Below, one piece after another: positions 46,407-58,007 of a DNA stretch of 64,000 nucleotides. Position 1 is the first letter of the stretch. Each line of letters starts with the position of its first letter. The DNA comes from Chamaelirium japonicum (lineage: Eukaryota; Streptophyta; Magnoliopsida; Liliales; Melanthiaceae): contig OX393557.1 in the NCBI GenBank assembly GCA_947650365.1, positions 1,550,001 through 1,614,000 of the forward strand, given 5' to 3'. A program made the translations under genes and the position numbers. The notes beneath the pieces were generated by a model, which was not told the DNA's origin, made no database searches, and saw only the letters and a list, made by a program, of their open reading frames with translations.

Positions 46407-47458
46407 CATCCTTAGTTCCCATACAAGGAAAGAGATTATCATTGATATGGGAGGGGATTTGAGGGTTAGTGATCAGATCGTCATAGATACTATCAGATAA
46501 AAGAGATTTACAGGTTGGGGATTGATCCAATCCCGATCAAACGGTTGGGGATCTATGGGGCTGCACATAGGGGTTCTTATCTCATAATAACTACCTTGTG
46601 TGATCCGAAATCGAACCGACGTCGCACCATGATACTCCGGAACATGGACCTCATCGGGTCAGATCGACTCACTAATATTACAATTACATTAATTTATTAA
46701 AGTAACTCTTATTATTGTGCACTGCTACACACGTGCACACATAACCACAACAACAACCAACATAGTTCATGTCACGTTGCGACCCGGACCCAGGACCCAT
46801 GGTCCGGTCCAATTCAAGTTCAAACATATAGCATCCATCACCATATTTGAAGCAAAAATTATTCATTTGTTCTACCATCGGTAATAATAATTTTTTATAA
46901 AAAAAAAATCACAGGGGTGCCCTTAGCCAAAGAGAGAATATAGAAGTACCGGTTATTCCATAGTTGTTGACATCACAGGTCACCTCCCATTTTGTGGGTG
47001 CAGTTTTTCAGAGTAAATCCTCTCATGAGATGTGTTGTTTTCTTCATCGGAAGTGATAATGTGGACTACTCTTCCTACTCTGCTTTTTTCAAGGTTCAGA
47101 TCAAGATAAGAATGAAGCGATGGGGGCTTGGGATCTGTAGAGTATATTTTGGCTCTGTGGAGTTTGGGATTTCTGCAAGCTACCTAAATATTGAGCGAGG
47201 GGAGAAGGAAGGCTTGAGGCTCCTAGAATGGATGCCCTCATGTGATTCTTCCTATTATAAGTAGTGAATTCTTAGAGAGAGGAAGAGACTAAGAGGCAGA
47301 ATAATATAGGGAATGTTGTGATCTCTTTCATTCAATGGATGTTCTTTTCTTGTAGAGTTTACAAATGATCAACCAACAACCAACCCTTGTCATAGTACCC
47401 CTTCCATTCCTTTTATAGTAAGTGCTAAAGGAGGAGGGGGAATGTTCTAGCAAAGAAG
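46407..47458. other. Intergenic, no gene seen
   Basis: There is no convincing coding sequence. A purine-rich segment at 46430-46560 resembles in style the DNA left of the old Copia at 35900-36120. An A-run lies at 46897-46907. Confidence 0.4.
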
Positions 47459-47705
47459 TTGTCCCCCCAAATGGGGCGGTGCAAGCTCATCCTATCTCTC
47501 CTAGGTAGTTGTCCCTCCCACAAGGGATGGTGGAAGCTCGACACTCTCTTCTGGTTAGCTATCCCCCCACATGGGGCGGTATAAGCTCAATTTATCTCTT
47601 CTAAGCAACTGTTACTCACACATGGGGCAGTGCAAGATCGACTTATCTCTTCTAGATAGATGTCCCCCCACATGGGACGGCGCAAGCTCGACCTGTATTA
47701 CGGGG
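47459..47705. repeat. ~50-bp minisatellite, five units
   Basis: The unit GTTGTCCCCCCACATGGGGC plus GGTGCAAGCTC and CTATCTCTTCTA recurs with GCAAGCTC-type marks at 47481, 47532, 47581, 47632 and 47682. Each unit can fold through CCCC...GGGG. Confidence 0.85.
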
Positions 47706-47929
47706 GCAGTTGTCCCTTTTGAGTTGATTCTAGAGCGGTCATATTCAGAAGCTTCTAGGCATGCTTCCTCTCCCGGAGTTGTAGCTGCTTCCTGTAGCCT
47801 TTGACTTTGTAGCCAGGTTTAGGGTTGAAGGGTGTTCGAGGGAGGCTATCTCTTTGAGGGATGCCCTTCATTCCCGACACCTTCATTTGCTCAGCATGAG
47901 GATGCCCCAAACAAGGATAAGGCAGGGTC

Positions 47930-48375
47930 TCAAGGGTTCCTGCTCTGCCCCCTTCCCCCCCTCCCCCCCCCCCCTCTTTTGTATCTTCTCTTCGAGAGCA
48001 TTGGCTTCAATGCTAGTGAGGGGGTGAATATTTTATGCATCCAGACTTTCTTTTCTTCTCCTCCCACCTCCTCCTTCTTCCTACTCCATCCTTCTTTCCA
48101 TCGAAACCCTAGCCTATCGCCCTTCATTTTCCTTACAACTCCTCTTTTCTCCTCATCCTCCTTCCTCCTCCTCCTTCTTCCAAATCAAAACCCTAACCCA
48201 CTACCCTTCCTCTTCCTCCTCCCTCCTTTCTCCTCTTTCCTCCCCCTTCCCTGCTGAAACCCTAGCCTAGTTGAGAAGAAAAAGGAGGAAGGAGGAGAAA
48301 GAGGCTGGAAGAAGAGAAAGGACGATAGAGGAGAAGGGAGGAGGAGAAAGGAGGGAGGAGGAGCTGGCAGTGGTG
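47930..48375. repeat. Polypyrimidine tract facing a polypurine tract
   Basis: Plus is almost pure C/T from about 47945 to 48255 with CCTCCTCCTTCTTCC motifs and AAACCCTA interruptions. It then becomes almost pure A/G from 48270 to 48365 (GGAGGAGAAAG motifs). The two halves are roughly complementary. Confidence 0.8.
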
Positions 48376-48575
48376 ACGGACTGCACAAGCTCTGGTGACG
48401 ATGGTGGGCTGCACAAGCTCCAGCAGCAGGGATTTTCAAAGTGATAGATCATGGTGAATGATGTGGATCATAAATTTGAAAAAAGCGACCTTGAATTTAG
48501 CGACAGAACACTTAGAATCTTTCTAAAAGTACTATCTATCCAATTTTTTATCTATGTACACGAGCCCACGCGCAC

Positions 48576-48593
48576 AGAGAGAGAGAGAGAGAG
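48576..48593. repeat. (GA)n microsatellite
   Basis: Nine GA units. Confidence 0.9.
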
Positions 48594-49285
48594 TAGGATT
48601 CCCTATGAATTAGAGGCACACATACCAAGGTTTGTAGTTTAGGTTTCGCTTTCGCTTTTGGTCCTCCCACCAAGTATCGGTTTCAGAGTTTTGGATCAGA
48701 GTTTCGATAGTTTCGATTTTATTTTTAAAAAATTAAAATAAATACAAAATATTAAATTTAATTTTTAATAATTACACTTGATACCTACTTCATATTGGTC
48801 TTGTTATCAAAAGAGTAGGGCTTTTGTTTTAACTTGACTTTTTATCAAAAAACTGGAAAACCATGATTCTGAATTTTGATCATATTTGGAGACAAAAAGA
48901 GTTTGTGAAAGAAATTTTTAATAGATTCAAAATATTTTATCCTTTGGGTTTGTAAGTTGATCTTATACTTCTAGTTTTCTATGATTTTTTCCAGTTTAAA
49001 ATACTTGAGGTTTTTGTTCCACCAAACTTTCTTTTTTAGAAAAAATTGTAGTTCGATTTTATATTGGAACTGAAAAATTACATTTTGATTTCTTAGGATT
49101 TTGATTTTTTGATATTTTTATTAAATCCAAACGGGAGGTATTTATTTATTTTCATAAAATAACTTTAAGTAAAAAGAGAACATAAAGATCATTTACTTAA
49201 ATATTTGTTATGTAAATGGTTGTCAAACTGTCTTGCTGAAAAACACCCTATCTTGAATTCAATGCCGTTTTTTCTGAGTGCAGGT
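48594..49285. other. AT-rich intergenic
   Basis: A/T-rich, no gene or recognised element. GTTTCGATT-type motifs lie near 48640-48720. Confidence 0.45.
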
Positions 49286-50421
49286 TGTTGGAAATCTAAT
49301 CCTTCTAAACTAGCAAATTTAGGATTTAATCAAATTATTTAATATTAAAATTGATTAGCAAATGTTAATTTCGCAAACAAGGAGAAGTCACAAATTTCTT
49401 TTAGAAATTGTTTGCCAAGGCAGAGCGGGTTCTATGGAACCGTCATTCACCTTGCCGAACTTTTCTAAAAGGGAGATACAAGCTATCTAAAATATATCTA
49501 ATTATTTAGATTTCTCTATTAGATGCAAGTCGATTATTTTAGATCTAATATTAGTACAAAAGAAGAGTTAGAAACTCTGGCCTGTGGTCGAAGCGTGCTA
49601 GGCACTGTCCTAAGAATCTTATTGCCCCCCTCGTGCGGGTCTCGTGGCAATTGTTCTCGGAGATACGGCGACCCCGGTCAGGCGACCTCCTTCTCGTCGG
49701 CACGACTCCAAGAAGGTTTTGCGAACCTCGTAGACTTTCAGGAACCCAGCGACTCGATGACGACCTTCTCGAGTCGGGGAGGCAGCACTACATCAGAACC
49801 TTGATCCGAGAGATGGAGTCTCTTCGGAGCAAAGGGGCAGCACAACAGCACCACGACGAGAGAATGAAAGAGAGAGAGGCAGTAAGCAGGGAGGAATTCC
49901 GATTTTCGGACTGTACCAATCCCATGGCTACACCGGGCCTTATATAGGCCTCGGGCTGTTAATGGGAGGCTGAAAGAGGGGAGCGGTTAATGGGCTGCGA
50001 TTAAGCCCATTAACCTCGCACGTTACAGCTCGCAGCGAGCCTGTACGTAACGGCTAGCATGCAGCGCTTCTCGCGTAACGGCTAGTGTCCCAAATGGTAA
50101 ATAATAAATAGTGGAGGACTTAAAAGCAAAAAGCAAAAATAGGGCAGGTGCGGACCAGCCCATTTCGGAGGTGCTATCGTGTCCGGGTCCGTGGGCGCGC
50201 ACACACGCGCCGCCCATGCCCAAGCCCAAGCCCGGCCCGGCTCGGCTCGGCACGGCACGCACGCGCGCGCGTGGGTGAGCTAGTGGAGCCCTTCCTCTAG
50301 TGTGATGACTATTGGGGGGAAGTGGGCAAATCCTTATATGTTGGTAGGGGATTTCTCCCCTTATCGATATGGGACTAAAAACCCATTGTGTTGTGTGGTT
50401 TTACAACACACACATCCAACA
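49286..50421 (-). repeat. Copia-2 3' LTR
   Basis: 1136 bp, with a full-length GC-rich block. Confidence 0.95.
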
Positions 50422-50979
50422 ATCCCCCACATGTGTTTAAAACCACTAAATATTAAATAATTAAAAAATTCAAAATGTAAAGTAAAAAGACTTTGCTGGA
50501 TTCCTTATACTACGCAGTAGGTGTAGGTACCTTCCGGTTTGAACCTCCACTTAGTACAGTTGTATACATCCGTGAGGACTTGGTGGACTACGCCTTGAAC
50601 CAGCCTCATTTATCGTGTTTCTACAAGTAGTACACGTAGTACAGTTTTCGATGGTTCTAAGCGGGTTGCGCTATTAATGGCCTTGCACAGATATCTTTTC
50701 TTGTATGTTTCTAGGGAGCAGCCCTGGTCCCAGAGTTGCGGCCTCACAACGACATACATATAGGTAAGTCCTAATAGGGGTGTGAGCAAGGCGACACCCC
50801 GCCTCATGGGTCTTGGACTTATTAAGAGTTTTACACTCATCCTACCCCTTGCTTTTAATAAGCACTGATGTCATAGGGACGAGAGCATTATTCAGTGCTC
50901 CTTATTTTCAATCACTACTACAGTTTGTTTCTACCCATTGAACCTCCGTGAGGTTGGGTTCCCACTGCGGTGATTTTTC

Positions 50980-53900
50980 TTATGGGCTTAATCCCATCCC
51001 CCTCGACGATTCTAAGACCACTGTCCTAGATAGGCCCTTAGTTAGATGATCCGCCAAATTCTTTTCGGATCTAACAAAGTCTAGGGCAATTATTTGATTT
51101 TTCATCTTATATCTGAGAGATCTATGTCTCACTTTCAGATGTCGATTTATTTTCACGTCAGCATTTTCTTGATTACATTTATCAATAGCTGATCGACAAT
51201 CACAATGGATAGATATAGCCGGTAAAGGCTTTTCTATCAATGGGATCTCATATAGGAGATCTCGAAGCCATTCTGCTTCTGTGCTAGTGGTATCTAGCGC
51301 TATCATTTCTGATTCCATGGTACTCCTAGCTATAACGGTTTGTTTGGTGGATTTCCAAGATATGGCTCCACCTCCTAGTAGGAATACATATCCGGTTGTG
51401 GACTTAATAACTATTGAGTCACTAATCCAGTTAGCATCAGAGTATCCCTCTAATACAGCTGGATATCCACTATAGTGGAGACCGTATAATATGGTTCCCT
51501 TAAGGTATCTAAAAACTCTTTCTAACGCATTCCAATGGGACAAATTTGGGTTAGACGTATAACGACTAAGTCTATTTACCGCGTAAGCGATATCGGGTCG
51601 AGTATAGTTTGCTAGAAAACCTAGCGATCCTATGATTTGAGCATACTCGCTCTATAGTCTAGGAAGTCCAGTATTCTTTATTAGATGGGTATTTGGATCA
51701 TATGGTGTGGATACCGGTTGGCAATCGGGGTCGTAAAATTTCCTAAGGATTTTCTCGACATAGTGAGATTGGGATAACACTAAACCATTGTCCTTCCTAA
51801 TGATCTTAGTGTTCAAAATAACGTCGGCTTATCCTAAATCTTTCATGTCAAAGTTTTGGGACAAAAAATGTTTGATATCATTTATGATTTGTATGTTTGA
51901 ACCGAATATCAGAATATCGTCAACATACAAACATAAGATGACAACATTATTACCATCTACTTTATGGTATACACATTCATCCGTTGTGTTGATATCAAAT
52001 CCATAGGATAAGATAACTTCATCGAATTTCATGTGCCATTGTTTTGGGGCTTGTTTAAGTCCATAGAGGGATTGAATTAACTTACACACCTTTCCCTCTT
52101 GTCCAGGTGCAGTAAATCCCTCGGGTTGGTCCATGTATATTTCCTCATTAAGATCGCCATTCAAGAAAGCAGTCTTAACATCCATTTGATGTATGACTAG
52201 CTTATAGATTGAAGCTAAGGCGATGAGGATCCTAATCGTGGTTATCCTAGCGACAGGTGAGTAGACATCAAAGTAGTCTACCCCTGGTTTTTGGGTAAAG
52301 CCTTTGGCTACAAGTCGTGCCTTAAATTTATCTATGGTACCGTCGGGTCTAAGCTTTTTCTTAAACACCCATTTACATCCTATGGTTTTACAACCAGGAG
52401 GTAAATTGGTGAGTTCCCAGGTATGGTTTTGAAGTATGGATTGGATCTCGTTATCTATGGCTTCTTTCCAAAAAGGTGAGTCTATGGACTTCATTGCATC
52501 TGTATAGGTGGAGGGTGAGTTCTCCACCATAAGTGCATAGAAGTCATCAAAGACTTTCTCTACACGGGCACGTTTACTCCTCCTAGGTTTGGTTTGGGTT
52601 ACCGATTCAGTCTGGTCTTCAGGTTCTAATTGGACTTCAGGTTCGATCTGAGTCATCTGATTAGAACTGGAGGCCTGGTTATTGGTATTAATCCTAGTGT
52701 TGATCCTAGTCTTATAAGGAAAGATGTTTTCGAAGTATGAGGCATCTCTTGCTTCGATTATGGTGTTATTGGCTATTTCGCTTATTTCAGAGTTAAACAC
52801 TAAAAAACGATTAGCATTACTTTCTGAAGCGTAGCCAATAAAGATGGCATCTACAGTCTTAGGTCCTATCTTTTTTCTTTTGTTATCGGGGATTTTTACC
52901 TTAGCTAGGCACCCCCACACTTTTAGGTATTCTAAGTTAGGTTTTCTATGTTTCCATACTTCGTATGGGGTCAAGTCATTATGTTTAAAGGGAATACGGT
53001 TAAGGATAAAACAAGCCGTCATTAGGGCTTCCCCCCACAAGTTCTCTGGCACTCCAGAGCTTAGTAACATGGAATTGACCATGTTCATTAGGGTTCTGTT
53101 TTTCCTCTCCGCTACACCGTTGGATTGGGGAGTGTAAGGAGCTGTGACTTCATGGAGTATTCCATAGTCATCACAGTACTCACTTAACTCATTTGAGGTG
53201 TACTCCCCTCCTCGGTCAGACCTAAGGATCTTGATGGTTTCGTCTAATTGGTTTTCAACTAGAGCTCTGTAAATTTTAAATTTACTAAGTACTTCATCCT
53301 TAGTTTTAATAAGGTATAGGTGGCAATATTTTGAAGCGTCATCTATGAACGTTACAAAATATCTATTGCCACCTCTCGAGGTTCTCCCAGAATCACAGAC
53401 ATCGCTGTGAATTAATTCAAGTATTTAGGAGTCTCGATCGATGGTTTTAAAGGATTTCTTAGGTAGTTTGGCTTCTACGCATATCTCGCACTTGTCGAGA
53501 TTCCTAGTATCGGATTTAGGAATAATGTTTAAGATCATGAGTTTCTTAATAGAATTATAATTTACATGACTTAGTCTTTGGTGCCAAGTGACCGAAGACT
53601 CAATATTCAGAATTGTAGATGAAGGATTAAAGACATTTAATTTAAATAAGCCATCACAAAGAAATCCTTTTCCAATAAAATTTATTCCTTTAGTTATTAC
53701 AACTTTATTGGACTCAAATACAAGCTTATAGCCCTGTTGGACTAATAAGGACCCACTAATTAAATTCCTCTTAATCTCCGGAACGTGGTGGACTCCGCGC
53801 AGGGTTAGGGTCTTCTCCGATGTCAGCTTCAGGTCGATCCGTCCTATCCCTAGCACATGAGCCTCAGCATTGTTCCCCATGCTTACAGCTCCTCCACCTG

Positions 53901-55011
53901 AGACCTGATAGGTGGAAAACAAAGATTGATCAGAGCAAACATGAATGTTAGCTCCTGTGTCAATCCACCAATCAAATGCTTGAAAGGTCATGTTAACTTC
54001 AGGGGTGAAGAGAACAGACCTGAAAGCGGTCCCAGAAGAGCCAGCTCCAGAGGTCACCATGTTGACTTTGGAGCCGGGTGGCGTTGGACCATTTCTTCTT
54101 GGATTTGGAGGTGGTGCTGTCTTCTTGTAGAAGCATTGGTTGGCCATGTGATTGGTCCGACCGCAGACGTAGCAGCAACGCACTCCTTCCTTCTTTTGGT
54201 CCTTGGGATGGTTTGGGTTCTGGTTACTATAGTATGGCTTCTTGGTATATGGCTTAGGCTTAGGGTGGAAGGGTTTCTTCTGGAACGTATGTCTAGGTTT
54301 TTGGAATGGCTTAGACGGTTGACTCTCTATGTTGTTGACCTTGGGTTTGGATTCAAGGGATCCCTTTTCCCTGAGCCTATGTTGCTCCTCAATTCTAATA
54401 GAGTTTAGAACTTGAGTTAGGGTTAGGTCACCTTGGGTATGACTTAGGTGCTTAGAGAACTCAGACCAAGAAGCAGGTAGTTTATCTATAAGGCAGGCTA
54501 TTTGGAAGGTTTCATCAAGGGTGGAACCATTAGTCTTCAGATGTTGGACTAGGTTCTCAAACTCATGAATCTGATCATTCATGGGTTTGGAGTCAACCAT
54601 TTTGAAGCTGTTGAAGTCAGACGCTTTGAAGCGTTTTACTCCAGCATCATCTAGGCCATATTTACGCTCTAGGGTATCCCATAGGTCCTTAGGGTTTTGA
54701 ATGGTATAATAGATATTGTATAATCTATCAGATAAGGCCCCTAGGATCCTATGAAGACCATGGTAGTTGATTTCTTCTGGGGTCCTAGTGGGAATGCCAG
54801 AAGTGGATTCAGGTTCAGGTTGTGAAGTGGAGGCTCGGGTGCGACGAGTTTGGCTAGACCCGTTGGATACTCCTGGTGCGGTTTCACCTATGGCTGACAA
54901 TAACCCAAGTGTGGTTAGCCAGAATCGCATCTGGTTTTGCCACCTCTTGAAGTTAGACCCGTCAAACTTCTCGGGTTTAGCACTAAGGGTTTCACGGTTT
55001 GGTGAGGCCAT
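50980..55011 (-). pseudogene. Copia-2 gag-pol polyprotein with three stops
   Basis: From ATG 55011 (MASPNRETL) to the stop at 50980 is one frame of 1344 codons. Order: gag with FDGSNFKRWQNQM; CCHC knuckle [14 protein letters not shown]; aspartic protease with WWIDTGANIH (intact here); GAG-pre-integrase; integrase with D-D-E residues as in Copia-1; RT with YVDD at 51927-51916; RNase H with YSDANW and a SEKNLADHL tail. Stops are TAA 53425-53427 (end of the pre-integrase region), TAA 51829-51831 (after the RT core) and TAG 51652-51654. Copia-1 has Gln at each position. The protein would make particle, protease, integrase and RT; this copy cannot express beyond the first stop. Confidence 0.92.
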
Positions 55012-55168
55012 TTCGGACCAAAATTAAGAGTTGAAATCTGTGGATTGAAAAACAAGTTTTGTCAATTTTAAAGTACACCTAGATAGATTCGACTTTTAGA
55101 AGTCCAAATGAAACTTCCAAATCCTAACGGCCAGATGGGCTCCAGGTAGGAGGTGGAGCACTAGGCTC

Positions 55169-55180
55169 GCTCAAATACCA
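55169..55180 (-). other. Internal PBS-like motif of Copia-2
   Basis: Same TGGTATTTGAGC as in Copia-1, 265 bp inside the 5' LTR. Confidence 0.35.
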
Positions 55181-55445
55181 AGCTACCTTGGGCAATTTAA
55201 TGCCGGTTTGACAAGCCTTTCTAGACACCGTAGGCAGTGGAATATTTCAATGACGAGTTTTTAGTCTTTTCTATAATCTATGCTTCTAATTTACTTTTGT
55301 AGAAAATAGTTTTGTAACTAGTAGCAACTAATAGTTAGCACGAAATAAAGACTAATAGATGATCACGTAGGCTAATAGATGATTAGTGAGCACGTTGCAA
55401 AGAAAATAACTTATGAACGATTAAATTACAATAAGATTCTTGGAT

Positions 55446-56377
55446 TGTTGGAAATCTAATCGTTCTAAACTAGCAAATTTAGGATTTAATCAAATTATTT
55501 AATATTAAAATTGATTAGCAAATGTTAATTTCGCAAACAAGGAGAAGTCACAAATTTCTTTTAGAAATTGTTTGCTAAGGCAGAGCGGGTTCTATGGAAC
55601 CGTCATTCACCTTGCCGAACTTTTCTAAAAGGGAGATACAAGCTATCTAAAATATATCTAATTATTTAGATTTCTCTATTAGATGCAAGTCGATTATTTT
55701 AGATCTAATATTAGTACAAAAGAAGAGTTAGAAACTCTGGCCTGTGGTCGAAGCGTGCTAGGCACTGTCCCAAGAATCTTATTGCCCCCCTCGTGCGGGT
55801 CTCGTGGCAATTGTTCTCGGAGATACGGCGACCCCGGTCAGGCGACCTCCTTCTCGTCGGCACGACTCCAAGAAGGTTTTGCGAACCTCGTAGACTTTCA
55901 GGAACCCAGCGACTCGATGACGACCTTCTCGAGTCGGGGAGGCAGCACTGCAGCAGAACCTTGATCCGAGAGATGGAGTCTCTTCGGAGCAAAGGGGCAG
56001 CACAACAGCACCACGACGAGAGAATGAAAGAGAGAGAGGCAGTAAGCAGGGAGGAATTCCGATTTTCGGACTGTACCAATCCCATGGCTACACCGGGCCT
56101 TATATAGGCCTCGGGCTGGTAAATAATAAATAGTGGAGGACTTAAAAGCAAAAATAGGGCAGGTGCGGACCAGCCCATTTCGGAGGTGCTATCGTGCCCG
56201 GCCCGGCTCGGCACGCACGCGCGCGCGTGTGTGAGCTAGTGGAGCCCTTCCTCTAGTGTGATGACTATTGGGGGGAAGTGGGCAAATCCTTATATGTTGG
56301 TAGGGGATTTCTCCCCTTACCGATATGGGACTAAAAACCCATTGTGTTGTGTGGTTTTACAACACACACATCCAACA
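55446..56377 (-). repeat. Copia-2 5' LTR with three deletions
   Basis: 932 bp against 1136 bp for the partner. One ~150-bp segment following TCGGGCTG, one short AAAGCA unit and one GC-rich ~50-bp segment are missing. Confidence 0.95.
56100..56106 (-). promoter_or_regulatory. TATA box in Copia-2 5' LTR
   Basis: CTATATAAGG on minus, the same as in Copia-1. The large LTR deletion lies a few bases to the right of it, upstream on the transcribed strand. Confidence 0.5.
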
Positions 56378-56382
56378 CAGGT

Positions 56383-57744
56383 TTCGAAACCCGAAACCTG
56401 GATGGTTTTAGAACTGGTTGCGGCCAATACTCAAAACCTTGCACTATACAACCTTGTTGCCCAACATGGTGGGTTGAAGCTTGATGATCGCCTTGGAGTC
56501 AGGTTAGGCCGGGAGCACGTGTCAATTGGTGGGCTATGGTTGCCTTCATTTCTTGCATGTCAAGTGTTGTGTTGAGGGTACGTTACACACTCTTGTAATG
56601 CTACACCTGCTGAGCTAGCGGTCTGGGGGCTAGGAACGTCCCTATCCATCGTGAGCAGCCATTAGATGGAGGACGAATCCTGGCTCTGATATCACTAGAT
56701 GCGGACGGAAGCTTCATAAACAAGGAGTGAAGAAGCTTCTATGTCTTTAGCATGAACAAAACTTGGAATCTATCTACTAAGGTAAGGTAGTCTTGGAATC
56801 CACCAAGAAATTTACAGTATAAGAAGAAAGAAACAAGAAGAAAATGTTTTGATTCAAGGAAAATCCAGACTACAATTCGATCTACAAGCATTGGCGGCCG
56901 GCCTCTTATCGGATCGGGTTAATGGCTGGTAACATAAAAATAAAATAAAATCCTTGTTTCAAAGGAAGAATCATGATGGTCAGCGTTTTTGTACGTTGTC
57001 GAGGCCATTGGACGTACTGCCACAAATAAGGGTCGTTGCTACAACTTCTGAAGAGGCAAAGGATTAATTACGAGCATCCAATTGTTATCTTAGAAGAACG
57101 TACATATTGGAGATCCAGAGCGGCCTCATGTTGAAGATCCTACAGTTGGAGTCCAAGCTTGATTTTTCGATGGCTCAACGAGAAAACTCGCATGTCCGGG
57201 AATTCGAATTAAAGATCCCATCACAGAGGTTGCTCTAACGCCATATCGCATGAGTCAGACTACGAAACTTGGTATAGTATACTCTTAATTTGTTACTCCT
57301 TTATCCAAGCGAGGGTTCATCAGATGAGTCAGCAGAGACCTTCTGTCCATGCTATAATGTCTCTGTTGACGGATAGTCCCGCATCAATGAGGGAGGCACC
57401 CATGCCATCACCCGCTTCATATATCATCTGTGGACCTCCTCTTACAACCCGGGTTTTGGGATGTGAGGGTATCTAACATGATATTAGAACTGGGTTCACC
57501 ATCTCTTGCTCCAGATACTCCCTGCCGATCATGCATTGCAACGCGTGCTCAGCGTGAGGGGTGGTGTTGACAGATGGTCCCACATCGGTGAGGGAGGCAC
57601 CCATCACCCACTTCATATACCCTTTGTGGACCTCTATTTACATCCTAGGAGTTCACACATGCATGCCCTTTGGAGGTAGACTGAATCTTGATCATATCAG
57701 TGGCATCCACAGCAAGAAGAGTATTCAACTTGGTTACACTACCA
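56383..57744. other. Intergenic with old LTR-element scraps
   Basis: Minus at 56695-56682 reads GTGATATCAGAGCC, a PBS-like relic. Two imperfect copies of TCCC(A/G)CATC(G/A)(G/A)TGAGGGAGGC lie near 57376 and 57566, a sequence often found in plant LTRs. No gene seen. Confidence 0.35.
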
Positions 57745-58000
57745 TAGGGCCGGCTCAACCATAAGGCAATTAAGGCAGTCGCCTAAGGCCCCCTATGAAA
57801 GAAAGCCCCCCAAAACATGAAGGCACCTAAATAACCAAAGGCTTCATATGAAAAGAAGGCCCCGATGTAGCAAAATAAAAACCTAAGACTACATATAGGA
57901 TAAAATCTCCATGCTACTTGAAAATTTAGTTTTATTTATTACTATTTTAATATCAAGAAAGTGGCCTTAGGCCTCAACTTGTATCGAGCCGGGCCTGCTG
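57745..58000. mobile_element. MITE with AGGGCCGGCTC inverted ends
   Basis: The left end TAGGGCCGGCTCAA and the complement of the right end CAGGCCCGGCTCGA form imperfect TIRs. Subterminal GCCTAAGGCC occurs at both ends. ACTACCA flanks both sides (57738-57744 and 58001-58007), a plausible target duplication. Length ~256 bp, non-coding. Confidence 0.6.
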
Positions 58001-58007
58001 ACTACCA

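Larger units (their letters stand above)
49286..56377 (-). mobile_element. Copia-2 LTR retrotransposon (complete structure, young)
   Basis: Same family as Copia-1. LTRs have TGTTGG/CCAACA ends. A perfect TSD, CAGGT, lies at 49281-49285 and 56378-56382. Outside three deletions in the right LTR, I count only about seven substitutions between the LTRs, the lowest divergence in this window. Gag-pol is one continuous frame on minus with three nonsense codons and no frameshift. The polypurine tract (GTGGGGGAT on minus) abuts the left LTR at 50422. Confidence 0.95.

Noticed and set aside
47832-48257. Ser/Pro/Leu-rich open frame of 141 codons
   Set aside because: Low-complexity translation of the polypyrimidine tract with no motif.
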